A stretch of 64,000 nt of DNA, taken from NCBI GenBank assembly GCA_009838175.1, contig VXSB01000056.1, positions 19,684 through 83,683 of the forward strand, written 5' to 3'. Below, in pieces: positions 1-8,499 of this stretch (position 1 is its first letter; each line of letters starts with the position of its first letter). The stretch comes from Chloroflexota bacterium. GTDB taxonomy: Bacteria > Chloroflexota > Dehalococcoidia > Lucifugimonadales > Lucifugimonadaceae. Position numbers and translations under genes: made by a program. A model generated the notes under the pieces. It had not been told where the DNA came from and ran no database searches. It saw only the letters and a program-made list of their open reading frames with translations.

Positions 1-44
1 AGCCGAGTTCTTTAGGCTAAATTGCAATTGTCGGTTTTCGACGC

Positions 45-836
45 TCAATAGACAGGTGCAGCACCACCGTCTATATTGATCGCCGTACCGGAAACATAGC
101 TCGCGGCTGGTGAGCACAGAAACGCGATCACATCGCCGGCTTCTTCCGATTCGCCGACCCGACCAAGCGGTATGCCCGGTCCGTAAGACGCCCAGTGGTC
201 TTCCAATGTGTACGATGGGTCTTTTGCGGCAGCCACTTCCCAGTGTCGGCGATTCTGTCGGCTCTTGATAGAGCCGATGCAGACCGTATTGACCCGTATG
301 CCATGCTCACCGAATTCCTTGGACCACGCCTTAGTTAGCGAGATACCAGCGGCTCTCGATAGTGAAGTCGGCTGCGCACCACCGGGCGCGGCTTTACCCG
401 CTGCCGTCGTTATGTTGCAGATGGCACCGCAATCGGATTGTTTGAGATAGGGCAGGGCATACCGTGTCATGAATATGGCACCTTTGACCTTGACCCCAAA
501 ATCGTTGTCGAGAAGCTCGTTGGTCACGTCTTCAAAGCGATTGGCGTTACCTTGTCCCGCGTTATTGACCAGAATATCGATGCCGCCAAGATTCTCGGCG
601 GTTTCGTTGACCGCGCTCTTGACGGCTTCTTCATCTGACACATCAGCCGAAACAGGTATTACCTTGCTACCCGTCGCGCTGCTGATTTCCGCCGCGACCG
701 CCTGCAGGTCAGACATGGTGCGTGCGAGGATAGCTACGCTTGCGCCCTCTATCGCAAAGCGCATAGCGGCAGCTTTGCCGATGCCATCGCTGGCTCCGGT
801 CACTAAGGCGACCTTTCCAGATAGTCCTAAGTCCAT
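45..836 (-). CDS. SDR-family oxidoreductase with altered active site
   Basis: This 263-residue protein has the classical short-chain dehydrogenase layout. The nucleotide-binding motif TGASDGIG is at residues 13-20, NNAG at 91-94, and the C-terminal NIDGG stretch is present. The normal catalytic triad is not: the Ser position reads Thr-Thr (143-144), the YxxxK tyrosine aligns with Thr157 and the lysine with Arg161. It therefore folds as an SDR and probably binds NAD(P), but the usual reduction/oxidation chemistry is doubtful. ATG start at 836 with a GGA-type ribosome site upstream. It is divergent from the aminotransferase gene; the 127-bp gap must hold both promoters. Substrate unknown. Confidence 0.9.
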   Translation of the reverse strand: MDLGLSGKVALVTGASDGIGKAAAMRFAIEGASVAILARTMSDLQAVAAEISSATGSKVIPVSADVSDEEAVKSAVNETAENLGGIDILVNNAGQGNANRFEDVTNELLDNDFGVKVKGAIFMTRYALPYLKQSDCGAICNITTAAGKAAPGGAQPTSLSRAAGISLTKAWSKEFGEHGIRVNTVCIGSIKSRQNRRHWEVAAAKDPSYTLEDHWASYGPGIPLGRVGESEEAGDVIAFLCSPAASYVSGTAINIDGGAAPVY

Positions 837-963
837 TAGGGCACGTTCCTTTCAGGGTTTTGTGTGATTACAATTGGCACGTTGTCTCATTTTCATTTGC
901 CGAAGTAGCCGTTATACATTATCGTGAATTCTCAGTGAGACAACTGTCCAGAGGCGGCGAACC

Positions 964-2208
964 TTGACAACCACTCAGTCTGAAAACGGGAAACCTTCGG
1001 ACCCGAACTACTTGGCGACGCGGTCGCGGTCAGTGCCGCGCCGCTTGATCCTTGGGCCTGGTCCGAGTTCAGCTAGCCCACGCGTTCTGCGAGCGATGTC
1101 TCAACCGATAATCGGTTACCTCGACCCCGCATACTTCGAAATACTCGCCGATGTCCAATCGATGTTGGCGAAAGTATTCATCACCGAGCAGACGACGATG
1201 GCGGTCGCTGGGGCTGGATCGGCCGGCATGGAAGCGGGGCTTTCGAGTCTGTTGGAGCATGGTGACAAAGCCATCATCTGCGTCAATGGATTCTTCTGCG
1301 AACGTCAGATTCTCATGTGCGAGCGTCTTGGTGTGGAGGTAGTTCGTGTCGATGCGCCGTACGGCAAAACAGTCGATCCGCAACTATTGGAAGACGCGTT
1401 GAAAGCCAACCCTGACACCAAGCTGGTTTCAGCTATCCATGCGGAGACTTCGGCGGGCGTACTTCAAGACATCGGCATCCTATCGGGTCTCGCTCACGAC
1501 CATGGCGCGCTCTTCATGACTGACGTCGTCACTTCGTTGGCAGGTACGCCATTCGAGTTCGACGCATGGGAGATCGACTATGCGTACGGCGGTTCGCAGA
1601 AGTGCTTTGCCGCTCCTCCAGGGATAAGTCCGGTGGCGATTTCGGACCGGGGTTTAGAGCACATCCGCAACCGCAAGACGTTACCAAGTTCGTGGTACTT
1701 GGATCTGAACCTAATCGCCGATTATTGGGGTCCCAACCATGTTCATCATCACACCAGCCCAGTGAGCATGATCTACGGGCTCCGCGAAGCGTTGGTGCTG
1801 GTGCATGAAGAAGGGCTTGAAACTCGGTGGATGCGACACGAGAAGGTTGCTCAGGCACTACGGGCAGGCTTGGAAGCTTTGCATCTAGATTCACCAGTCT
1901 CGCCTGAGCATCGATTGAACCAACTAACCGTCGTCTCGCTTCCAGAAGGCCTAGATGATGGCGAGTTACGATCGGCGCTACTAAACGAGTATTCGATTGA
2001 GGTCGGACGTGGGCTAGGGCAGTTCGCGGGCAAGGTGATCCGAGTAGGTTTGATGGGTGAATCTTGCGTGCCAGCAAATGTGTTTGCGCTACTCAGTGCG
2101 CTGGAGCGCATCTTGCCGCGATTGGGTTACGAGGTTCCGCGTGGTGAAGCGGTGGCTGCGGCTTCGCAAACGCTTGCCGAGGATCCGTCACCGGTTGCGG
2201 TGATCTAG
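964..2208 (+). CDS. Class V aminotransferase, alanine/serine-glyoxylate type
   Basis: A 414-residue PLP enzyme of the serine-pyruvate / alanine-glyoxylate aminotransferase family. The N-terminal GPGPSSASPRVL segment is typical of the family. Asp187 in the FMTDVVTS stretch should bind the pyridine nitrogen, and Lys213 in GGSQKCFAAPPG should form the Schiff base. The family moves an amino group from alanine or serine to glyoxylate, giving glycine. That fits the neighbouring glycolate oxidase genes, which make glyoxylate. The start is TTG with an AGAGG-like site about 9 bases upstream. Its 3' end overlaps the convergent glcF by 4 bp. The true donor amino acid cannot be read from sequence. Confidence 0.9.
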   Translation: MTTTQSENGKPSDPNYLATRSRSVPRRLILGPGPSSASPRVLRAMSQPIIGYLDPAYFEILADVQSMLAKVFITEQTTMAVAGAGSAGMEAGLSSLLEHGDKAIICVNGFFCERQILMCERLGVEVVRVDAPYGKTVDPQLLEDALKANPDTKLVSAIHAETSAGVLQDIGILSGLAHDHGALFMTDVVTSLAGTPFEFDAWEIDYAYGGSQKCFAAPPGISPVAISDRGLEHIRNRKTLPSSWYLDLNLIADYWGPNHVHHHTSPVSMIYGLREALVLVHEEGLETRWMRHEKVAQALRAGLEALHLDSPVSPEHRLNQLTVVSLPEGLDDGELRSALLNEYSIEVGRGLGQFAGKVIRVGLMGESCVPANVFALLSALERILPRLGYEVPRGEAVAAASQTLAEDPSPVAVI

Positions 2209-3515
2209 TTGTAATCCCCGCCTGTGCGGTAGGCTTCGTCCAGCAGATCGACGACGTAACGAACCTTAACATCTGCTTCCGCACGTCCCAGCGCGTTCGT
2301 TAGTTGCAACGCACAACCCGGATTGCCCGTCGCCATGTAGGCCGCGCCTGTCGCGACGATATTGCGAGCCTTGCGATCACCCAGTCGCATTGACATGTCG
2401 CGTTGCGAGATCGAGTATGTGCCGGCGGACCCGCAGCAAACCGTCGGCTCGTCCATGTCAACCAACTCCACTCCCGGAATGGACTTCAGAATCTCTCGCG
2501 GCGGATCGCTGATGCGTTGTGTCGACAAAAGGTGGCATGGGTCTTGGAAGACGATCTTGGCATTCATCCGACCGCTAGGTGCACTCCATCCGTACTCGGC
2601 TAGCAGTTCGTGGATATCTCGAGTCTTGCTGGCTAACTCCTCAGCCATGTGATCGCCATCTAGCAACTCACCGTACTCCTTCATCGTCGAGCCGCAACCA
2701 GCGGACGATGAAACGACGGCGTCTGGATTCATGGAGAGCAGGGCGGAGGTATTATTTGCCGCCATCTCTCCTGCAGTAGCCCGTTCCCCGGCGTACATAT
2801 TCAATGAGCCGCAGCATCCCTGTTCCGCCGGGAGGTGAACTTCGAACCCGTTGTGGACAAGCACCCGAAGAGTCGCGTTCATCGTGTCGGCATGCATCAT
2901 CGACATCACGCAGCCGCCGAGTAGGGAGACTCTTGCCTTGATCCGTCCCTTGGGCTTCACAACCCTACCATCCGCTTCAAAGAAATTGGTGCCCATCGTT
3001 GGCAACGACTCGTCGAGATAGGTATAGCGCTTCGGCAATGCCTTCATCACGCCGATCCTTTTGGTGATGTCGCGGGCGCCTGATCGCTGATAGAAACGCG
3101 TCATTTTCCCAAACGTCCGCATAAGTTTGGGCTTCGGCAACAGGCGGTTGAAACCCACCTCGCGCGCCAAGCGCTCGCGTAGCGGACGTTTGACGCGCGA
3201 CTTCATCTCCGCACGAGTCGCCATCATGATCCGGCCGTAGGGGACGCCTGAAGGACAGGCGACCTCGCAGGCCCGACACTGAAGACACAGATCCCAGTGA
3301 CGCGTAACGGTCGGTGTCATCTCGACGCGTCCTTCGTTCACCGCCTTCATCAGCGTCAAGCGACCGCGCGGCGACTCCGCCTCAAGTCCAGTCTCCAAGT
3401 AAGTGGGGCAGGCATTCAGGCAGAAACCGCACTGCACACATTTGTAAAGATCGTCTTCAGAAGGAGCATCATCGGTGATGAAGCCTCGTTCAGACGGTTT
3501 GTGCGTCGATTTCAA
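2205..3515 (-). CDS. glcF: Glycolate oxidase iron-sulfur subunit GlcF
   Basis: A 436-residue electron-transfer subunit. Two ferredoxin-type [4Fe-4S] motifs lie near the N-terminus (Cys26/29/32/36 and Cys77/80/83/87), followed by two CCG-type domains with cysteine clusters (QGCCGS, AGCGST, DPCHLL, CCGSAGT) that bind further iron-sulfur or heterodisulfide-type centres. With GlcD and GlcE it would pass electrons from glycolate to the membrane quinone pool. It lies 16 bp downstream of glcE in the same direction, so the two are surely co-transcribed. The start is TTG with a GGAT ribosome site 8 bases upstream. A lactate or other 2-hydroxyacid oxidase complex is the main alternative. Confidence 0.92.
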   Translation of the reverse strand: MKSTHKPSERGFITDDAPSEDDLYKCVQCGFCLNACPTYLETGLEAESPRGRLTLMKAVNEGRVEMTPTVTRHWDLCLQCRACEVACPSGVPYGRIMMATRAEMKSRVKRPLRERLAREVGFNRLLPKPKLMRTFGKMTRFYQRSGARDITKRIGVMKALPKRYTYLDESLPTMGTNFFEADGRVVKPKGRIKARVSLLGGCVMSMMHADTMNATLRVLVHNGFEVHLPAEQGCCGSLNMYAGERATAGEMAANNTSALLSMNPDAVVSSSAGCGSTMKEYGELLDGDHMAEELASKTRDIHELLAEYGWSAPSGRMNAKIVFQDPCHLLSTQRISDPPREILKSIPGVELVDMDEPTVCCGSAGTYSISQRDMSMRLGDRKARNIVATGAAYMATGNPGCALQLTNALGRAEADVKVRYVVDLLDEAYRTGGDYN

Positions 3516-3531
3516 TCTGTGTATCCTGCGT

Positions 3532-4815
3532 TCAAATCCTGAAGGCGAACCTGCCAGGGTTCAATGTTCGGTTCGGATCGAACTGTTCCTTCATTCTCTT
3601 CATGATCTTGGCCGAAGATACGTCAATGCCGAAGACGTCGATGCCCTCCTTGACCGCCGCGGGGCATCTTTCAATCGTGACGGAACCGTTTGCGTCGAGA
3701 ATCGTTTGTTTGGCTCCCGCGACGAACTTCACTGCTGATTGATCGTCGATCTCCTCAACATTGAATTGCAAAGAACCATATCCAACGTCAAAAGTCGACG
3801 ATGTCTGCGATGCTTCGCTTCGTCCGAGCAATCTCTCCAATCTGCCCATCAGATCTAAAGATGTAGTCGGTTTCGCCGCCACCCGTAAACTGACTGCCGC
3901 CGCATCTCCTGTCTCACCCGCGTACGACCAAATGTCGGTCTCATGCGCTCCTGACAACACTTCATAGCCCGTAGCCGGGACCGTGCCAGCGAGTCCGGTG
4001 AGCTCGTCAACCTGACGCCTCAGCGCGGCTTTCGAGCCTGCAATCTGAACCAGCATCAGATAACCGGGATCACCCGGCGTTACGTCCAAATCCATGTGTC
4101 GGTCAGCCGCCAACTCTCTTATCGCACCTACTGCGCGAGAACCGGAAAACAATTGGGCAGCCTCAACCGTCACGTTGGTTTGATCGACATCGAGTGCGGC
4201 GTTCGCCGCGGAACCCAGCCGATCGAACCACATGGCAACCGTCTGCGTATTTTCGGGAATGGGGACTAACTTTAACGCCACACTGACGATCACTCCAAGC
4301 GTGCCGAACGCCCCTGTGTGCAATCGATGAAGATCGTAGCCTTGAACGTTTTTTACCACGCGCCCACCGGTTTTAGTCGGCGTCCCGTCCGCCAGCACGA
4401 TCGACATCCCGATCACCCAGTCTCGTATGCCACCAAATCGTGGAGCTAATCTGCTGGGTGCGTTCGATGCCACCGAACCACCTATCGTTGCTTCGCTAGG
4501 ATGAGGTACCTCGAACGGCAGCCTCTGATGAGATTCTGCCAACAACGATGCCAGATCAGAGATCTTGGCGCCAGCATCACAGACTACAGTCATATCGCCC
4601 GCTACGTGCTCGATTTCAGATGACAGACTCTTCAGGTCCAGGGCAACGTCATAACCCTTGGGTGTGTTGCCGATTCCCATCCGTGTCCCGCCTCCCCAAG
4701 GAACAACCGTCTTGCCTTGACGGCAAAGCTCCGAAAGATAGGATGCCACGTCCGACTTTGTTGTCGGGCTGATGACCTCGCTGGGCATCAATCCGTCGAC
4801 TCGGTAATCGGACAA
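3532..4815 (-). CDS. glcE: Glycolate oxidase FAD-binding subunit GlcE
   Basis: A 427-residue FAD_binding_4 protein. The FAD pyrophosphate loop is VPWGGGTRMG near residues 38-46, followed by HPSEATIGG and the GRVVKNVQGYDLHRLHTG stretch seen in GlcE and GlcD relatives. It is shorter than GlcD and lies directly upstream of glcF, which is the usual glcE position. Start chosen at TTG 4815, preceded by GGAG at a 9-base distance; an ATG at 4788 is a weaker alternative. It acts at the inner membrane with GlcD and GlcF, oxidising glycolate to glyoxylate. GlcD is encoded about 6 kb away in the same leftward run. Confidence 0.9.
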   Translation of the reverse strand: MSDYRVDGLMPSEVISPTTKSDVASYLSELCRQGKTVVPWGGGTRMGIGNTPKGYDVALDLKSLSSEIEHVAGDMTVVCDAGAKISDLASLLAESHQRLPFEVPHPSEATIGGSVASNAPSRLAPRFGGIRDWVIGMSIVLADGTPTKTGGRVVKNVQGYDLHRLHTGAFGTLGVIVSVALKLVPIPENTQTVAMWFDRLGSAANAALDVDQTNVTVEAAQLFSGSRAVGAIRELAADRHMDLDVTPGDPGYLMLVQIAGSKAALRRQVDELTGLAGTVPATGYEVLSGAHETDIWSYAGETGDAAAVSLRVAAKPTTSLDLMGRLERLLGRSEASQTSSTFDVGYGSLQFNVEEIDDQSAVKFVAGAKQTILDANGSVTIERCPAAVKEGIDVFGIDVSSAKIMKRMKEQFDPNRTLNPGRFAFRI

Positions 4816-4822
4816 TTGGGTT

Positions 4823-5236
4823 CTACTCCTGCAACGAGTAGTTGAATTGCCAGCTTATCCCGAATTTGTCGGTGCACGATCCGTGGTATGCGCCCCAAAA
4901 CTGCTTTTCCAACGGTGTGATTACGTTTCCACCGTCAGACAGTTTGGCAAACTGTTCTTCCGTATCCTCAACACTTGTAGGTTCGACCGAGATCGAGAAA
5001 TTGTCGCCGACTACTGGCGGCGGCCTAAAAGATGCCGGAACGTCACTGCCCATCAGAAAACCGGAACCCAGCGGGAAAGAGATGTGCATTATGTTGTCCA
5101 ACTCTTCCTCTGTCACATCCATATCGCCCGGGCCTTCCCGAAAAGTCGTGACAAACGCGAAATCACCGCCAAATACTGACCGGTAGAACTCGAAGACCTC
5201 ACGACAGTTGCCGTTGAAGAAGAGATAGATGTTCAT
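4823..5236 (-). CDS. VOC/PhnB-like protein, copy 1
   Basis: A 137-residue single-domain protein of the PhnB-like branch of the vicinal oxygen chelate (glyoxalase) superfamily. The opening YLFFNGNCREVFEFYRSVFG and the closing DKFGISWQFNY are characteristic. Proteins of this branch mostly have no assigned reaction; they may bind a metal and a small substrate. It is clearly a duplicate of the next gene upstream (5289-5702). GGGAG lies 8 bases before the ATG. Only 7 bp separate it from glcE, so it is transcribed with the glycolate genes. Confidence 0.85.
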   Translation of the reverse strand: MNIYLFFNGNCREVFEFYRSVFGGDFAFVTTFREGPGDMDVTEEELDNIMHISFPLGSGFLMGSDVPASFRPPPVVGDNFSISVEPTSVEDTEEQFAKLSDGGNVITPLEKQFWGAYHGSCTDKFGISWQFNYSLQE

Positions 5237-5288
5237 GTCTTACGCTCCCTAGATCGAGATGGTAGCGAGGCAATCTCGTCTGCGGCTA

Positions 5289-5702
5289 CTAGTGCTCCGT
5301 GTTGAGTTGCCAGCTTATCCCGAATTTGTCGATACAAGACCCGAAATACGCGCCCCAGAACTGGTCCTCCATCGGCATGGTTACGGTTCCGCCATCGGAG
5401 AGCTTGGCGAACAGTTCATCTGCGGCTGCTTTGCTCTCGGGTTGATACGAGATGGAGAAATTGCTACCTTGAACTGGTGGTGGGGCAAACTGCTCCGGAA
5501 CGTCGGAACCCATCAGCATTGACGATCCGATCGGATATGACACGTGCATTACCTGGTCCAAGACGTCTTCCGGCAACGGCATGCCTTCTGGGCCTTCTCG
5601 GAACGTGCTGATCATCTCAAACTCGCCACCGAATATCGAGCGATAGAACTCGAAGGCCTCTCGACAGTTGCCGTTGAAGTGTAGATAAATAGTTAGGCTC
5701 AT
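5289..5702 (-). CDS. VOC/PhnB-like protein, copy 2
   Basis: Paralog of the 4823-5236 gene, also 137 residues, sharing the NGNCREAFEFYRS, FREGPEGM, MGSDVP and DKFGISWQ blocks along its whole length. The pair arose by tandem duplication. No catalytic role can be assigned beyond membership of the PhnB-like VOC group. It belongs to the same leftward run, between an aldo/keto reductase and the glycolate oxidase genes. Confidence 0.85.
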   Translation of the reverse strand: MSLTIYLHFNGNCREAFEFYRSIFGGEFEMISTFREGPEGMPLPEDVLDQVMHVSYPIGSSMLMGSDVPEQFAPPPVQGSNFSISYQPESKAAADELFAKLSDGGTVTMPMEDQFWGAYFGSCIDKFGISWQLNTEH

Positions 5703-5720
5703 TTGGTTCTCCGCGGTGTT

Positions 5721-6731
5721 CTAGCGCTTAGCACTGATCTGATCCTGATTGTAAGTACTCGTGACTTCGGAGTAAGTCGTCCTGACGGCCTCGCTCGCCG
5801 CGGTCGCCTCATCGAGAGCCTCTTGCGGGACATCCTCGTGCCACGCCTCCAGATTCGAGTGAATGTGCTCGACCGTGTGGGCGCCCATGATGCACACAGT
5901 AACTGCGGGATTGCTGATTACCCAGCGCGAGGTCAGAGCGTTCATCGAAATCCCGTGTTTCTTTGCGATGCCGACAATCTTCTCGACGACGTCGAAATTA
6001 GCTTGTGACCAGTAGGTGTTACGGAAAGATTGATAGTGCCGGAAATCGGGCGAAAACCGGCTACCTGGTTCGGCCTTAAAGTGGAGGTCTTGCCCGAGAA
6101 GGAGCCCGCCAGCTCTAGGCGAGAACGCCATGACACCGAAACCGTACTCTTTAGAGACCGGGAACAGCTCGCGCTCGGGGTCTCTAGCCAACAGACTGTA
6201 CCGAGTTTGCAGACAATCGAAACGACGGGCTCCTAGCTTCTCCGCTTGCCACAACGCCTCTACGAGTTGAAACGCAGCGAAGTTGGCTACGCCGATGTAG
6301 CGCGCCTTCCCAGCCTGGATGATGTCGCTGTACGCAAGCACGAATTCGTCGATCGGCACGTCAAGAGGGAAGTCGTGGATCTGGTAGAGGTCGATGTAAT
6401 CCGTGTTTAGACGCCGCAGCGAATCGTCGATCGCATCCATCGCGTACTTACGACTGACCTGCCGATCATTTGGTCCGAGTCCAAGACGCCCGTTCCCCTT
6501 GGAGGCCAAAATGACATCGTATCGTCGTCCCTGCATGAACTTGCCGACGTACGTCTCTGATCGACCTTCCTCATAGACGTTGGCGGTGTCGATGAAGTTC
6601 ACACCGCCATCGAACGCGGCAGCCATGACGCGCAACGACTCCGCCTCATCCATCTGCCCGCCGAAGTTGTCGCCACCCATGCAGTATTCGGAGACCTTGA
6701 GGCCTGTTCTTCCTAGTCTGACGTAGTTCAT
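5721..6731 (-). CDS. Aldo/keto reductase, paralog 1
   Basis: A NADPH-dependent TIM-barrel oxidoreductase of the YajO/voltage-channel-beta type branch, 336 residues from the ATG at 6731 (a TTG lies one codon upstream). The catalytic tetrad is intact: counting from that upstream TTG, Asp49 and Tyr54 in FIDTANVY, Lys79 in LASKG and His120 in YQIHDF. Substrate unknown; the family reduces aldehydes, ketones or sugar-like compounds. It is closely related to the next gene upstream and more distantly to the 8500-9585 gene. Confidence 0.9.
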   Translation of the reverse strand: MNYVRLGRTGLKVSEYCMGGDNFGGQMDEAESLRVMAAAFDGGVNFIDTANVYEEGRSETYVGKFMQGRRYDVILASKGNGRLGLGPNDRQVSRKYAMDAIDDSLRRLNTDYIDLYQIHDFPLDVPIDEFVLAYSDIIQAGKARYIGVANFAAFQLVEALWQAEKLGARRFDCLQTRYSLLARDPERELFPVSKEYGFGVMAFSPRAGGLLLGQDLHFKAEPGSRFSPDFRHYQSFRNTYWSQANFDVVEKIVGIAKKHGISMNALTSRWVISNPAVTVCIMGAHTVEHIHSNLEAWHEDVPQEALDEATAASEAVRTTYSEVTSTYNQDQISAKR

Positions 6732-6793
6732 CAATTTTCTTTTCGACCCCGCTCGAACAGACCTTCACATTCCACTGGGATTGGACTCAAAGT

Positions 6794-7765
6794 CTAAACC
6801 TCTGCGAACGTCGTTCTGACGGCTTCGCTCGCAGTTGTAGCCTCGTCAAGTGCCTCTTGCGGGACATCTTCCTCCCAAGCCACCAGATTAGACCTCAACT
6901 GCTCTTCGGTCCGTGCACCAACAATGCACGAGGTTACGACCGGGTTACTGATGACCCAACGCAACGCTAGCGCGTTCGCTGAAACTCCGTAACGTTCACC
7001 GATAGCGATGATCTTTTCCATCGTGTCGAACATCGGATCCGACCAGTAAGTGTCGCGATACCATTGCGATGCCCGGAAATCGTCGGAGAAGCGACCACCC
7101 GATTCGGCTTGGTAATTCCGATGCTTGCCCAATAGGAATCCACCCGCTTGCGGTGAGTAGGGGATTACTCCGATTCCGTATTCGGCGCATACCAGGAATA
7201 ACTCCCGCTCCGGGTCACGCATCAATAGGTTGTATTTGGGCTGAACACAGTCAAAGCGACGTGCGCCGAGTCGATCAGCCTCCCACAATGCCTCGACCAG
7301 TTGGTAACCGTTGAAATTCGATACACCTATGTAACGCGCTTTGCCGGATTCAATTACGTCAGAGTAAGCCTGCACAAATTCGTCAATGGGCACATCGGGC
7401 GGGAACGAGTGGATCTGGTACAGGTCAACGTAATCGGTGTTCAACCGACGCAGGGAATCATCGATTGCCTGCATCACGTACTTTCGGCTTACGAACTGAT
7501 CATTCGGACCGTCCCCGACACGGCTATTCCCTTTAGTAGCAAGAATCACATCGTATCGACGATCTTGAATGAACTTCCCAACGATCGGCTCCGAACGTCC
7601 GTCCATGTAGGAGTTAGCTGTGTCGATGAAGTTAACTCCGTTATCAAAGGCTGCGCCCATGATCCGCAATGCCTCCGCTTCGTCGGTCTGGCCGCCGAAG
7701 TTATCAGCACCAACGCAGTACTCCGACACCTTCATCCCAGTTTTTCCTAGTCTGACGTGGTTCAT
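6794..7765 (-). CDS. Aldo/keto reductase, paralog 2
   Basis: A 323-residue aldo/keto reductase. The frame is open from a TTG at 7783, but the ATG at 7765 matches the start of paralog 1 (MNHVRLGKTG versus MNYVRLGRTG), so it is preferred. Catalytic Asp, Tyr, Lys and His are present (FIDTANSY, LATKG, YQIHSF). The long shared blocks with the 5721-6731 gene show a recent tandem duplication. Substrate unknown. Confidence 0.9.
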   Translation of the reverse strand: MNHVRLGKTGMKVSEYCVGADNFGGQTDEAEALRIMGAAFDNGVNFIDTANSYMDGRSEPIVGKFIQDRRYDVILATKGNSRVGDGPNDQFVSRKYVMQAIDDSLRRLNTDYVDLYQIHSFPPDVPIDEFVQAYSDVIESGKARYIGVSNFNGYQLVEALWEADRLGARRFDCVQPKYNLLMRDPERELFLVCAEYGIGVIPYSPQAGGFLLGKHRNYQAESGGRFSDDFRASQWYRDTYWSDPMFDTMEKIIAIGERYGVSANALALRWVISNPVVTSCIVGARTEEQLRSNLVAWEEDVPQEALDEATTASEAVRTTFAEV

Positions 7766-7805
7766 GGTGATTTGATGCCGCAATTATCGGTAGCCGTTGC
7801 CGACG

Positions 7806-8492
7806 TTAGTTCAGGCATAAAGCCGCGTTCCAATCGGGTCCTCGAGGTTCAAACGGTTCAGTTGCTTCCACACAACGTTCCAAATCGTCGAGGAATTTCG
7901 GTTCATACCCTTTGGTAACAAAATTGACGTTCCAAAGCCCGGATCTCTCAACTTTGCGTTGTTTATGTTGCCGCCAGTTTCCCAGCCATTCGTCTGAAGG
8001 TCTACCCAGTGCGTCTTTGCGCCAAAAACTCAAGAGCGCAATCGCGTTTCGCTCCATTGCCTTGCGAAGTTCGTGACCGTTTTCACCTTCGGCTTTGAGC
8101 CAAAGCAAAGGCATCTGGTCAACATAGCGGCTCACGCACGTCTGGTGGTTGTGACGTGAATATGAGTTCCCATTGGCGCAGGATCGGTTACGCAAAGCCA
8201 TAGCCAGATGGTCACGCAACGATGATCGTCCAACATCGTTTTTGTGTTGAGTCAGACGCCACCACAAAGTGCTGGGAGAACCGAAATTAGTCCCGTGGGT
8301 GCCGACGTAGACCACGCGAAGGTCGGTCGGTGTTCCTCTGCGCAACTCTCCGCGTTCGAAGAAGAAATAGACTCCTTGCGGCCATTTTTCATGGCCGTCG
8401 CAATCGTCCAACACGATTTTGCCGCCGACACGGTCCTCAAGGCGCGTCAGCAAGCTGTAGAACCGTTCGATATCTTTTGCCCGATCTACCAT
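7806..8492 (-). CDS. GIY-YIG-like nuclease-fold protein
   Basis: About 228 residues from the ATG at 8492; an upstream TTG at 8507 would overlap the preceding gene. The N-terminal half has the GIY-YIG signature in relaxed form: GVYFFF at about 40-45, VVYVGT near 60-65, then LWWRLTQH with the Arg and His expected after the second strand, and a later Glu in AMERNAI that could be the metal ligand. GIY-YIG domains cut or nick DNA or act in repair, but this subgroup of hypothetical proteins has no established function. It is inserted between two aldo/keto reductases and has no obvious metabolic link to them. Confidence 0.6.
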   Translation of the reverse strand: MVDRAKDIERFYSLLTRLEDRVGGKIVLDDCDGHEKWPQGVYFFFERGELRRGTPTDLRVVYVGTHGTNFGSPSTLWWRLTQHKNDVGRSSLRDHLAMALRNRSCANGNSYSRHNHQTCVSRYVDQMPLLWLKAEGENGHELRKAMERNAIALLSFWRKDALGRPSDEWLGNWRQHKQRKVERSGLWNVNFVTKGYEPKFLDDLERCVEATEPFEPRGPDWNAALCLN

Positions 8493-8499
8493 CGCCAAT

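Noticed and set aside
3520..3545. TTCAAATCC, resembling a tRNA T-loop
   Set aside because: No cloverleaf can be built around it; it is the glcE/glcF junction.
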